This document shows positions 39,341 to 48,999 of a stretch of DNA of 64,000 nucleotides, piece after piece. How positions within the stretch are numbered: position 1 is the first letter of the stretch; every line of letters begins with the position of its first letter. The stretch spans positions 1 to 64,000 of the forward strand of contig JADKIC010000027.1 in the NCBI GenBank assembly GCA_016721435.1, read 5' to 3'. Source of the stretch: Bacteroidota bacterium (lineage in GTDB: Bacteria; Bacteroidota; Bacteroidia; AKYH767-A; OLB10). The translations under genes were made by a program, and so were the position numbers. The notes beneath the pieces are model-generated. The model saw only the letters and a program-made list of their open reading frames with translations, did no database searches and was not told the DNA's origin.

Positions 39341-41530
39341 TTACGTTCTTTGAAAATCGAAAGTTACTATACGTTTTGCCACTTTCCTTACATTGCTTCT
39401 TCTTTTCGGAATTTCTCCTACTATGGTTTCAAGTCGGTCGATATCCGTATTGTTTAAAATGACCATTGGCTTGGTGGTAGTCATCTTGGTGAATACTCCA
39501 AGTGCACGGGAGTCAGCCTCGCTCCAAACCCGTTCACTCGATAGAATAAATAAGTTGAGGGAAATTCCATTCAATACTTTATCGGGTATACTGAATTTCG
39601 ACAATTCTACCAGTTCGATGATGATGACCTTATATTTGCTGTAGGAGGGTACAAGGGAAGCTATCCACTCCTTCGCATTATTGATTTCACCCATTTTATT
39701 ATAGCCTGAATAGCGCTGGAAGGTGATGCCGGGCAGATTGTCGCCGGAAAGCTCATCAGGACTTAAGTAAAGAATATCATCGTATACGTTCTTTAACTTT
39801 TCTGCTAAAAGTTTACCGCAAAAGGATTTCCCTTCTCCTTTTTTTATACTGCTTATAGTAAGTAGGAGGGGGGGAGTCTTATCATTTCCATTACTTTTTA
39901 AATGGATGCGCATATTAGATATGAAATGAGAAAGAATGGCATCATCTAAATGCTCTATGATTACTTTTTTATCTAAAGTCAGATAATTTGGAAATGCACT
40001 GAAGAATTGAAGTCCTGTGTACTTCTCAGCTCTTGCAGGTGATTGTATCGTACGACCCAATAAGGATTTCCCTAATACGATGGCTAATGTTAGAATGAAA
40101 GTTGCCATGAATGCCATGATAATAAATATCGTCCTTTTCGATGGTTGAGGCTTTAGTGGGAGAAAGGGGTAGTCGGTGATGGAAAGATTGTTCGACATTT
40201 CAAGGCTCTGCTGACGGAGTCGAGCCATATTCAAACCGTGCAAAACACTCAGGTATTCCTTTTCGTTGACATCCACTTCGCGCTCTATTCTCTTAAGATT
40301 TGAACCGACGGGTGCCAGCTCTTTATAAATGGCATCAAAACCATCTAATCGGTGTAAAATCACTTTCAACCTTGCTTCGTTTTCTTCAACCGCGAGATAG
40401 TTGGTCAGCCATTCCGACAAAATATTTGCACGGGGTAATCCTTCAGGCGTATTGTTCCATTTATACTGACTCTCTACTTCTTCCTTGATTTGCTTTTTAA
40501 TTTTTTCGGCCTCTGATTTGTATTGACTCACCAGCGTTTTATTTCCTTCATAAAGTTCGGCATTGGCGATTTTATAGGTAACCTCTGCCAGTTGTTCTCT
40601 CATTTTACTCAATTTCGAATTGACCTCAATGATATTTTTTTTCATTTCGATCTTCTCTTCCACTTTCTTCAGTGCAGCTTTTGAGGCTTCTAAAGCCATT
40701 TCCTGTTTCTGCCGGTCTGCAGTTACATTTTCTTTTGATTCAGCCACAAATTTTGCCTGTTCATAGTAGTTTATAATTTTCTTCTCCGAACTGTAATCCC
40801 TTAACTTATCCTCCGACTTTCTTAAACGCTGAGCTGCTAACCGTAATTGTTCTTCAAAATCTTTAACAACATTATTGGTCTCTGTCCCTTTTATTCCTTT
40901 ATACCGTATCATGACAACATCAACAATGTATTGTAATGTTTGCTGACAAACAGCAGGGTCGTTGCTCTTATACGAAATCTCAATCATGTCACTGGATTGC
41001 TTTCGCTGAGCATTCATGTTTGCGGAAATTACTTCAAGACCGTAGATGCTACCGGGTGAGGAAAGGATACTGACGATTTCATTTACCTCTTTCGATTTCT
41101 TATAGCTTTCAATCCTGAAAAATGTTAATTCTTCAGAACCTTTAGCGACCAATTGCTTTCTTAATTTTTCCGGAATTAACTCTTTTATATGATTGAAATT
41201 CTCGTCTGAAAGTTCCTTATAGGAGGGTTTTTCTACTAAAAGATGCTTAGCCAGCAATCGCATTCCTACCTCTTCAATAGTTTCCCTTGATTTAATGGTA
41301 GCCATCAGGTTGTCAAACGCATTGTTCACGGCAAAGTAATCCACACGATCATTTTCTCCGGAGGTGATACCATAGCCGCTGGCAATGCCTGTGTAAACCT
41401 GTGTATTGGAAACATATTCCTTCTTAGTATTGCGCGTTAGAAAAAACACAATACCCGCTGTTGTGAGCGGGAACAAGACAAGTACTTTCCAGTTTCTTGC
41501 TATTAAACGAATAAACTCTAATAAATTCAC
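39341..41530 (-). CDS. Wzc/GumC-like chain-length determinant with degenerate tyrosine-kinase domain
   Basis: 729 residues. Wzz domain: first helix WKVLVLFPLTTAGIVFFLT (about residues 13-32), periplasmic part with a long coiled coil (about 225-370), second helix TIFIIMAFMATFILTLAIVL near 475. The C-terminal 210 residues resemble a BY-kinase ATPase: Walker A SSIKKGEGKSFCGKLLAEKL is kept, but the Walker A' position reads ILYLSPDE and the B-motif position VIIIELVELSK, so the catalytic Asp residues are missing, and there is no C-terminal Tyr cluster (ends TFDFQRT). Thus a co-polymerase of the PCP-2a type that probably binds nucleotide without autokinase activity. 2 nt before it lies the TolC-like gene. 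Confidence 0.87.
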   Translation of the reverse strand: MNLLEFIRLIARNWKVLVLFPLTTAGIVFFLTRNTKKEYVSNTQVYTGIASGYGITSGENDRVDYFAVNNAFDNLMATIKSRETIEEVGMRLLAKHLLVEKPSYKELSDENFNHIKELIPEKLRKQLVAKGSEELTFFRIESYKKSKEVNEIVSILSSPGSIYGLEVISANMNAQRKQSSDMIEISYKSNDPAVCQQTLQYIVDVVMIRYKGIKGTETNNVVKDFEEQLRLAAQRLRKSEDKLRDYSSEKKIINYYEQAKFVAESKENVTADRQKQEMALEASKAALKKVEEKIEMKKNIIEVNSKLSKMREQLAEVTYKIANAELYEGNKTLVSQYKSEAEKIKKQIKEEVESQYKWNNTPEGLPRANILSEWLTNYLAVEENEARLKVILHRLDGFDAIYKELAPVGSNLKRIEREVDVNEKEYLSVLHGLNMARLRQQSLEMSNNLSITDYPFLPLKPQPSKRTIFIIMAFMATFILTLAIVLGKSLLGRTIQSPARAEKYTGLQFFSAFPNYLTLDKKVIIEHLDDAILSHFISNMRIHLKSNGNDKTPPLLLTISSIKKGEGKSFCGKLLAEKLKNVYDDILYLSPDELSGDNLPGITFQRYSGYNKMGEINNAKEWIASLVPSYSKYKVIIIELVELSKFSIPDKVLNGISLNLFILSSERVWSEADSRALGVFTKMTTTKPMVILNNTDIDRLETIVGEIPKRRSNVRKVAKRIVTFDFQRT

Positions 41531-41531
41531 C

Positions 41532-42338
41532 TTATCTGACTAATGTATCTAAACGCTTACCTAACAGTTTCTCTAGTTGCTGATAATTATTATAGAAATC
41601 TCGTCTGGAGATTTCGTAATCGGATTCTGCTTTTGTGGCAATAGCAGAGACGGAAGATAACTCTGCTATGGAAATATCACCTTGAGCAAATTGCTTTTCG
41701 GCCATTTCAGAAAGTAATCTGGTGGTCCCTTTTGAATTACTGGTGATGAGCATAAGCCGGTGAGTCGCCAGCATATTGTTATACTCATAGATGATTTGCC
41801 GGGATACCTCCATTTTAATTTTTTCCTCGGTCTGTTTCCTAACCTCCAATTCATGTTCATAGACATTGATCCGACTTGTTCTTCCAAATAACAGGAACAA
41901 TGGAACATTAACATTTAATCCAACTCTAAATCCTGATTGAATACTTGAAGATTGAATCGCTTCCGGCTCCTGGTTAGTATTGAAAATGACGGCCTGATTC
42001 CCTAACGACTGAGTGAAAGTTCCAAAAACACCATTTTGCCATTCTCTCCTGGAAAATTTAATTTGATCGATACCTGCTTCAATTAATGCTTCCTGCGCTT
42101 TTACTCCGGGATTGTTTAACAGTGCAATACTGATCATACTATCCAATGGAATGAGTTGTTCTTTCAAATCTTTATTCAGGTCTAGTGCTGATACCTCAGA
42201 AGTGTTGGGCTCCGGAGTCATATCTGGTAACTTCACCATTTCTGTTTGAGAAAAGGAGTTAGTACTTAAACTCTGCAAGGAGATAAATAGTAGAGAAAAA
42301 ATAATATCAGGGCATTTGCAAAGCATCTGTTTAAACAT
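41532..42338 (-). CDS. Short TolC-family outer-membrane protein
   Basis: 268 residues. Signal peptide IIFSLLFISLQSLSTNSFSQ; the mature part has one OEP repeat: LIPLDSMISIALLNNPGVKA, QEALIEAGIDQIKFSRREWQ, beta segment SGFRVGLNVNVPLFLLFGR, and a helix ELEVRKQTEEKIKMEVSRQI to the end KLLGKRLDTLVR. TolC proteins have two such repeats in about 420-480 residues, so this is a half-length form that would need six copies for a full barrel. In this locus there is no Wza (SLBB/poly_export) gene; this protein sits exactly where it would be, between sugar transferase and Wzc-like protein. The start overlaps the upstream gene by 8 nt. Confidence 0.82.
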   Translation of the reverse strand: MFKQMLCKCPDIIFSLLFISLQSLSTNSFSQTEMVKLPDMTPEPNTSEVSALDLNKDLKEQLIPLDSMISIALLNNPGVKAQEALIEAGIDQIKFSRREWQNGVFGTFTQSLGNQAVIFNTNQEPEAIQSSSIQSGFRVGLNVNVPLFLLFGRTSRINVYEHELEVRKQTEEKIKMEVSRQIIYEYNNMLATHRLMLITSNSKGTTRLLSEMAEKQFAQGDISIAELSSVSAIATKAESDYEISRRDFYNNYQQLEKLLGKRLDTLVR

Positions 42339-43467
42339 TTTCAGTTTGTAACAATGCCGGGAAAGTTTTTAAAATAATTTTAATGTCCAGAAGTAATGAA
42401 TGATTTAGCGCATAGTTATTGTCCAATGCGATCCGTTCTGCTTCAGACATATCTTTTTTACCTCTTTTAGTCACTTGCCATAACCCGGTTAACCCAGCAG
42501 GTGCGAGAAAGCGGAAAGCTCTGGAATCAGTGGTCAGCATTTCTGCTTCGTATAAAGGTAATGGTCGATTACCTACGAGCGACATATCGCCTTTCAGGAT
42601 ATTGATGAGTTGAGGTAGTTCGTCGATGGATGAATTGCGAAGAAATTTACCCACTTTGGATATTCTTGGATCATCTTTCGCTTTGAAAAATATTCCCTGT
42701 TTTTCAAGATCTTGAAGAAAAAAGTGAAAGTTTTCACATATCTTCTTATTGTCAGAAAACATGATGGGTGAACAGGGACTTCCCAGTCTTTTACAATCCG
42801 GACATTCCGTTGGTATTTCAAGAGTATTTGCTCCGGCATATAAGTTTAGATGAGTCATATTGGACATCTTCTTATCAGCATCCGGAATCATGGTTCTGAA
42901 TTTTAATAAATCAAATATTTTGTAGTTACTCCCACCCGTTTTGAACGATAAAAAATAGGGCCCTTAGATTCCATGCGAATAGCCAGAATTGCCATGAGCA
43001 TAACGGGAGAGGCCATGAGCAATGCGGTAGATGAAATACTGATATCCAGAAAACGTTTTGCGATTAAACTTCTTCTACTGTAAAGTGAACTGAGTGAATT
43101 TGCCCCATGCTTACTAGTGAAGAGGTGAATAACCTGGAAAACAGTCGTAACAATTTTTTCCTGAGCAACAACATCCAAAAAGCCTTCAGCGATATAGAAA
43201 TTTATCTTCGATCGATCCGGTTGTTTAGAATAACCAATAATAATTGTTTTACGAAAATTTGGCTTTGAGCGGATGATCTTCATCGTATCCGAATTCGGAT
43301 TTCCCTCCGGTTCAACGTCTGTAACCAGAATATCAGGAATTTGATCCTGACGCATATATTGAAAGCCTGACAATAAATCATTGAAGCAAGTTACCTGATG
43401 TTTTAGGTAATGCTTTTGCCAATGCTTCCTGCTGTTCTTTGGAAGGCTGAATATATACGATTTTCAT
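42331..43467 (-). CDS. Receiver-like domain fused to initiating sugar-phosphate transferase (two frameshifts)
   Basis: About 378 residues from ATG 43467. Residues 1-120 look like a response-regulator receiver: MKIVYIQPSKEQQEALAKAL, IPDILVTDVEPEGNPNSDTM (Asp where the phosphate is received), KTIIIGYSKQ and GFLDVVAQEK. After a linker comes RRSLIAKRFLDISISSTALL with a membrane hairpin (LLMASPVMLMAILAI), then SKGPIFYRSKRVG, FDLLKFRTM, SVSSIDELPQL-like NSSIDELPQLINILKGDMSL, VGNRPLP and LAPAGLTGLWQVTKRG: the polyprenyl-phosphate sugar phosphotransferase domain. Shifts near 43385-43410 and in a T run at 42917-42925. It starts the repeat unit on undecaprenyl phosphate; the receiver end suggests direct control by the adjacent kinase. 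Confidence 0.87.
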
Positions 43468-43485
43468 TGCTAATTAATTGGGATA

Positions 43486-43865
43486 TTATGCGGCTTTGAA
43501 TCTTCTGAAAATGGATTGAATTCTTATTAACAATTCCTCCGGATTGAAGGGCTTTTGAAGATAATCGTCAGCTCCTGCTGAAAAAGATCGAATGCGATCA
43601 GCACTTTTTGCTTGCTGGAGAGCATAATAACCGGAGTTCTTTCCATACCGGGTTGTTTGCGGATGCTTTCTGTTAACTCATATCCATTTATCATGGGCAT
43701 GTCAATATCAACTAACAGCAAATCAGCTTGATTTCCTTCCTGAAACCAGGCCATCGCTTCATAGCCATTGTCCTTGGTGGTAACCTCATAATCATCCGCA
43801 AGGAAGTTTTCAAGTAACATTCTGATGCTTAATTCATCATCTACTACAAGTATGTGCTTTTTCAT
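43486..43865 (-). CDS. Single-domain response regulator (one frameshift)
   Basis: About 126 residues, receiver only. MKKHILVVDDELSIRMLLEN has the acidic pair (DDE); LLLVDIDMPMINGYEL holds the phospho-acceptor Asp; VIMLSS gives the conserved Ser/Thr; after a shift near 43595-43605 the frame continues SADRIRSFSAGADDYLQKPF with the conserved Lys-Pro, ending IFRRFKAA. Without an output domain it probably relays phosphate or works by protein contact. It lies between the hybrid kinase (26 nt upstream) and the receiver-sugar transferase (18 nt downstream). Confidence 0.9.
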
Positions 43866-43891
43866 TTCGGGCTTTATTAAGGATATTTACG

Positions 43892-46800
43892 TCAATTCCT
43901 GCTATTAGTTTCTATTCTTTGATAAAAAGAATCCACTAGTTTAAGTTCTTCAATGGATTTTTGCAGCTCATTTTTAATAGAGGACCATTTTGATAATATA
44001 ACTTGCTGCGACTCCAAATTAACTGCATTATCTTCCATCCACTTTATTTCCGATTCCAGATAATGGTTACCCATCATATTCATATTGGGGATGAGTTTGT
44101 GAGAGAACCTATTTACGGAGATCCAATCTTTTGATTGAATCGCTTGGTCCAACTCAATAAAAGTAGGTGGGACAGACTCTACCAAAGCATTTAACATCTT
44201 CACTATAAATGTGTTTTTTCCCCTGCTGAATGATTTAAGGGTATGCAAATTGATATGCTTTAGAATAGGTTCTTTACTTTCATCGGCTTTAATTGTTTCC
44301 TTAAGAGCATCACTTTTACGCACAGGCAATGCTTCATCAACTTTCAAATGCTTGCATAATATCAGAAACAGTTCATTGGCATGATAGGGCTTAAAAATTA
44401 CATCATTCATTCCGGCTTTCCGAAACTGGTTATCATCACCCTTCATGGCATTTGCAGTCATTGCTATGATGATTATTTCATTAATTGGCTTTACAAATTC
44501 ATTGCGTATAATTGAAGTCGCTTCCAAACCACTCATTTCAGGCATTTGTATGTCCATTAAAACAAGATCGTAATGATTTTTTGCTAGATAATCAACCGCT
44601 ATTTTTCCATTGTCAGCAATATCAAGTACTGCTCCCCATTCACTTATTAACTCTGAAGCAAAAAGTTGGTTGACTTTATTATCCTCTGCCAATAGTATGC
44701 GAAAACCTGATAATTTTCCTTCATGGTTAGACTCTTCTTGTTCCACTTTTGAGAAGTCATCCGGATTACAAGTTTCTAAATTAAGTTCAAACTGAAAAGT
44801 TGAACCTTGACCCGGTTGACTTTTTACTTTGATGCTGCTCCCCATTAAATCAAGTAGATTCTTGACAATAGTTAGGCCCAGACCGGTACCTCCGTACTTT
44901 CTGCTGGTGTCTGCGTTAGCCTGTGTGAAACTATTAAATATCTTATCCAGTTTATCATTTTGAATTCCTATTCCGGAATCGGTAACTGTAAATTGCACAC
45001 GACAAGCTTCATTTCGTTTGGTAATTAGTTTGCATTTCAAAGTAACATCACCCGCTTCAGTGAATTTGATCGCATTGCTGACAAGGTTTACAATGACCTG
45101 ATTAATTCGAATGGCATCCCCCTTAACAAACTTTGGAAGTTTATCATCAAGAATAGTTACCAGATCGATCTGTTTGCGCTGCGCTTCTGATTTAAAAGTT
45201 TGTCTGATATTGTATAATAAGCGACCAATTTCAAATGGCTCCTTGATAATTTCCAGTTTACCTGCCTGGATTTTACTAAAATCCAAAATATCATTTATAA
45301 CAACAAGTAGATTCTCAGCGTTTTGCTTCACAGAACCGGCATATTCTTTCTGTTTATCGTTAAGAGATGTTTTTATGAGCAGATTAGTGAGTCCAACAAT
45401 ACCATTCATCGGTGTTCTTATTTCATGGCTCATATTCGCCAGAAATAATTCCTTTGCCCGTGCGGATTCTTCTGCAATAAGTTTTGCTGTTTTGAGTTCT
45501 GCTTCCGCTATTAATCGTTCTGTAACATCTTGGGCAAATCCAATTACATAGGATTCTTCTCCGGGTTCAACAACTTTATAGTTTTTATACAATAAACTAA
45601 TTCTCTTACCGCTTTTGCTGACCAGATAGAGTATTCCTTCTGCAACTTTACCGGTATGAAAAGAATTTAAATATTGGTCGATAAAGAGGGAGCGAAATTC
45701 TGCAGGCATCAAACTGCTGATGTTTTTCCCAATCAATTCTTCCATGCTGTATTCAAGAAGATTGGTTCCGGATGGGTTAATACTTAATAGGTCACCCTGC
45801 ATATTATGTGTGCAAATTATAGCCTGACTATAGTTTACAAGATCGCGATTTCTTTTTTCGCTTTGAAGAAGTTTATGTTCGTAGATTTTCCTATGGGTGA
45901 TATCTCTCGAAATCGAGGACCTGAAAATGGGATTGCCGGATTCATCTTTATGAATGATGATCAGCTGCAATACCGGTATTTCTTTCTTCTGGCTGTCATA
46001 GATGGCAGTTTCTCCTTTCCATGATCCATGAAGTATTGCATGTGGAATTGCTTTTCTGTTAATGACCAGTTCCGCCCATTTAGGATATAATTCCGGTTCA
46101 GTTTGAATATTCTCTAAATTCCTTAATTCTTTATAAGCTTTGTTAGCATATAAAAGCTGGCCTGACATATCGTAATAAGAAACATAATCAGGGGATTCTT
46201 CAATTATCGTATTTAATTTGTAGATTTCCTCTTCCGCTCTTTTACGCTTACTGTTGTCACTAATGATAAATAAGTAACCGGTAGTGTTTTCATTGGGATC
46301 TTTAATTTCACTAAGAGAAAGTAATGCATCAAGCTTTTGATTGTTCAACGTTTTGATCTTACATTCAATTTCTTCTTTTAATTCCTCCTTCCGGATCCTA
46401 TTACCGTACGAAAATATTTTATCTAAACTTGATGACTCGTTTGAAACAATGTTTTCGAAAATATGTTTATTAATTAGTTCGCTTTCGGCTTGGATACCAA
46501 CGAGTTGACAAGCTCCTCTATTGCAAGTCTTGATAATACCCATCAGATCGGTGGAAATAATTCCCTGACGGGCACTATCCAATATCGCTTTTTGAAAAGA
46601 GGAAGATGCCGAAAGTAAATTAAGGTTATTGTCTTTCTCCGTAATGTCATTTATTGTTCCGGATACACCAATGACAGTTCCATTTTGCGATAGCGTGGGA
46701 CGTAGAGAAATCTCTACTTTTTTTAGTTCACTTTTTATATCATTTATAGATGCTACAATACTTTGTTGTGTAGCCGTTTGGTTTAAGGTATCATTTAGAT

Positions 46801-47551
46801 AGTCTTTTATTCCAGTGATATTTGAAGAATGAATAAAATCGCAAATCTTTCGTCCTAAAGTATCTGCAATTTCATGTCCGGTAAGGTCTTTCCATGAAGC
46901 ATTAAGATACGTCCATTCACCACTTTTATCTGCCTGAAATACTACATCTTTGATATTATTAAGTACTGCTTTGTATTTACGTTCACTATTTATTATTTCA
47001 TCTTCAAAAAGTTTCCGGCTGGTGATATCATAGAGAATAACTATAATTCCCGTAGCCCTTCGGCTTTCATCCCTAAGTGTGCACGCGGTTCCACTTAACC
47101 ATATAGAAGAGCCTTTTGATACAGGAAACTGAATTTCCCCTTGCCAACTCAAACCCTGTTTCAATTTTGCAACAGCCTGTTCAGTTATTCTTTCCTGACC
47201 CGGCCCAATCAAATCAACGATGTCGATGTTATAAAATTTCTTTTGATCTGTTAGTCCGGTTAGTTTTTGTAAATTTTTATTTAAAGAAATCACCTTGCCC
47301 TCTTTGGATAAAACGGCCACCAAACTCGCTTCATTAATTACACTTTGAAAATTTTCAATCTTGGTTTCAGCTTCTGCGGTAGAAATTGTGACAATGTTTT
47401 CAAGGGATCGATTGCGCTTATCAGCATCTCTATAAGCCGTCTCAATAGCTTCAATAAACTCACTGAAACCGGGATGTTCCGGTAGTGCGCTTTTAAAGAA
47501 TTTATTTATCTGACGTTGTAGTAAGCTGTGCATTAATGACAATTTCTGCAA
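43892..47551 (-). CDS. Hybrid histidine kinase: five PAS, HisKA, HATPase, receiver and Hpt
   Basis: 1219 residues, no signal peptide and no membrane helices, so cytoplasmic. PAS repeats at about 65-185, 190-308, 315-438, 440-560 and 565-685, each ending in a DIT-like or NSK/DVT motif (ILYDITSRK, TINDITEKD, ISDNSKRKR, SISRDITHRK, AQDVTERL). HisKA His709 in FLANMSHEIRTPMNG; N-box Asn822/826 in IVNLVSNAIKF; G1 DSGIGI (858-863), G2 YGGTGLGL. Receiver Asp1000 in DLVLMDIQMPEMSG with Lys1054; Hpt His1151 in RFSHKLIPN. All phosphorelay residues are present. As first gene of the polysaccharide operon it is the likely input to the receiver genes behind it. Uninterrupted over 3.6 kb. Confidence 0.95.
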   Translation of the reverse strand: MQKLSLMHSLLQRQINKFFKSALPEHPGFSEFIEAIETAYRDADKRNRSLENIVTISTAEAETKIENFQSVINEASLVAVLSKEGKVISLNKNLQKLTGLTDQKKFYNIDIVDLIGPGQERITEQAVAKLKQGLSWQGEIQFPVSKGSSIWLSGTACTLRDESRRATGIIVILYDITSRKLFEDEIINSERKYKAVLNNIKDVVFQADKSGEWTYLNASWKDLTGHEIADTLGRKICDFIHSSNITGIKDYLNDTLNQTATQQSIVASINDIKSELKKVEISLRPTLSQNGTVIGVSGTINDITEKDNNLNLLSASSSFQKAILDSARQGIISTDLMGIIKTCNRGACQLVGIQAESELINKHIFENIVSNESSSLDKIFSYGNRIRKEELKEEIECKIKTLNNQKLDALLSLSEIKDPNENTTGYLFIISDNSKRKRAEEEIYKLNTIIEESPDYVSYYDMSGQLLYANKAYKELRNLENIQTEPELYPKWAELVINRKAIPHAILHGSWKGETAIYDSQKKEIPVLQLIIIHKDESGNPIFRSSISRDITHRKIYEHKLLQSEKRNRDLVNYSQAIICTHNMQGDLLSINPSGTNLLEYSMEELIGKNISSLMPAEFRSLFIDQYLNSFHTGKVAEGILYLVSKSGKRISLLYKNYKVVEPGEESYVIGFAQDVTERLIAEAELKTAKLIAEESARAKELFLANMSHEIRTPMNGIVGLTNLLIKTSLNDKQKEYAGSVKQNAENLLVVINDILDFSKIQAGKLEIIKEPFEIGRLLYNIRQTFKSEAQRKQIDLVTILDDKLPKFVKGDAIRINQVIVNLVSNAIKFTEAGDVTLKCKLITKRNEACRVQFTVTDSGIGIQNDKLDKIFNSFTQANADTSRKYGGTGLGLTIVKNLLDLMGSSIKVKSQPGQGSTFQFELNLETCNPDDFSKVEQEESNHEGKLSGFRILLAEDNKVNQLFASELISEWGAVLDIADNGKIAVDYLAKNHYDLVLMDIQMPEMSGLEATSIIRNEFVKPINEIIIIAMTANAMKGDDNQFRKAGMNDVIFKPYHANELFLILCKHLKVDEALPVRKSDALKETIKADESKEPILKHINLHTLKSFSRGKNTFIVKMLNALVESVPPTFIELDQAIQSKDWISVNRFSHKLIPNMNMMGNHYLESEIKWMEDNAVNLESQQVILSKWSSIKNELQKSIEELKLVDSFYQRIETNSRN

Positions 47552-47682
47552 ACTTTTCTACGCAGAAATTGAATGAATGTTGCTTAAGTTTGATGACAAA
47601 ATCTTAAAGGAATAATCATTTAAAGCTAAAAAAAAGATATCACTATATGATATAAACTACTAAATATTAATCATTTAAAATA

Positions 47683-48495
47683 CTAAATGACCGCATGTCT
47701 TATTTTAACCAGTTGATGCAGCAGTTCTTCCACTTTGTCCAGAGAAAGCATATTGGCTCCATCACTGAGTGCTTCTGCCGGGTTGGGATGTGTTTCAAGG
47801 AAAATGCCATCAGCACCCGTAGCAATTGCTGCTTTAGCGATGGTGGCTATAAGATCCGGTCTGCCACCTGTGACTCCCGAACTTTGATTGGGCTGTTGAA
47901 CACTATGAGTAATATCAACGATAACCGGTAGTCCAAAATTTTTCATAACAGTTACCGATCTGAAATCAACTACAAGATCAGTATATCCTAATGTTGTTCC
48001 TCTTTCAGTAAGCATTACTTTATCATTACCGGCTTCATTCACTTTCTGAATGGCGTATTTCATAGATTCAGGAGCAAGGAATTGTCCCTTCTTAATATTT
48101 ACAGTTTTATTGGTTTTACCTGCTGCAATTAACAAATCCGTTTGTCTGCATAAAAAGGCAGGAATTTGAAGTATGTCCACATACTCGGCTGCAATAGCAG
48201 CTTCGTGGCTTTCATGAATATCTGTGAGTAAAGGCAAATGCAATTGTTTCCCTACCTGATGCAATATATTCAGTGCAATTTCATCTCCTATTCCGGTATA
48301 AGAATCAATTTTAGTTCTGTTGGCCTTACGATAGGAAGCTTTGAAAATAAACGGAATCCCTAATCGATTCGTAATTTGCTGTAAACGATGCGCGGTCTGA
48401 TAGGTGATTTCTTCGCTTTCTACTACGCACGTTCCGGCGATAAGGAAAAAATTCTTGTTGTCAGTATGTTTTAAATGGGGGACGTTGGGGTACAT
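47683..48495 (-). CDS. kdsA: 3-deoxy-8-phosphooctulonate (Kdo-8-P) synthase
   Basis: 270 residues. Blocks: FFLIAGTCVVESEEITYQTA, IPFIFKASYRKANRTKIDSY, LLTDIHESHEAAIAAEYVDI, LQIPAFLCRQTDLLIAAGKT, GQFLAPESMKYAI, LTERGTTLGYTDLVVDFRSV, VIVDITHSVQ and ETHPNPAEALSDGANML. It condenses phosphoenolpyruvate with arabinose 5-phosphate for the Kdo of lipopolysaccharide. A Cys in AGTCVVES lies where metal-dependent KdsA enzymes have their ligand Cys (metal-free ones have Asn), so this is probably the metallo class. Own -7 box; 131 nt beyond the kinase start, same strand. Confidence 0.96.
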   Translation of the reverse strand: MYPNVPHLKHTDNKNFFLIAGTCVVESEEITYQTAHRLQQITNRLGIPFIFKASYRKANRTKIDSYTGIGDEIALNILHQVGKQLHLPLLTDIHESHEAAIAAEYVDILQIPAFLCRQTDLLIAAGKTNKTVNIKKGQFLAPESMKYAIQKVNEAGNDKVMLTERGTTLGYTDLVVDFRSVTVMKNFGLPVIVDITHSVQQPNQSSGVTGGRPDLIATIAKAAIATGADGIFLETHPNPAEALSDGANMLSLDKVEELLHQLVKIRHAVI

Positions 48496-48999
48496 GGCCG
48501 TATAATTTAATGCAAAGATAATTATTCGTCAGGTTTTAGCCCTACTATAAAACCATCAATGAAGGGATTATTGCCTTGGTCGGTGGCGCACTAATTCGTG
48601 ATCAGAGCTTGTTACGGGTTGGCGTTGTTCTCTTGATAGAAGAAGTGAAATATCATAACTTTCTCATAACTATCTCATCACTTCCAATTGCCGGCTCATG
48701 AACTCTTCTGATCGACATTTCCTTGAAAATCCTCTATTTCTTAGCGCGGGCATTCATTATCGCCCTCCCGGAATCGGCAATTATCCCCTGAACCACTTCT
48801 GCTTAAATTTCCGGTGAGTTTTGTATAACCTAGCTCAGAACAATGGACAGTAATTACGAAGAAGGGAGGTATTCAACTTCAAGGGCCATTTATTGCTTAA
48901 ATAAAATGTGGTATAGAATGGAAATTGTAAAACATGATTCTTGTATGTTGAATGATAGAAATTTGAAGTTGGGTTAAATGTTTCTGAATTTCTAAAAGA
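48496..48999. other. 504-nt gap without a recognised gene
   Basis: Apart from the kdsA -7 box at 48513-48520 I see no sustained reading frame on either strand, no RNA motif and no inverted repeat with a T tract. Because the next 1.1 kb (49000-50098) holds decayed genes, this stretch may be further decayed sequence. Confidence 0.45.
48513..48520 (-). promoter_or_regulatory. -7 promoter element of kdsA
   Basis: TATCTTTG on minus (48520 to 48513) fits TAnnTTTG, with an expected leader of about 12 nt to ATG 48495. No well-placed -33 TTG. Confidence 0.5.

Noticed and set aside
39341..41530. Active tyrosine autokinase (Wzc)
   Set aside because: Walker A' and B Asp residues and the Tyr cluster are absent.
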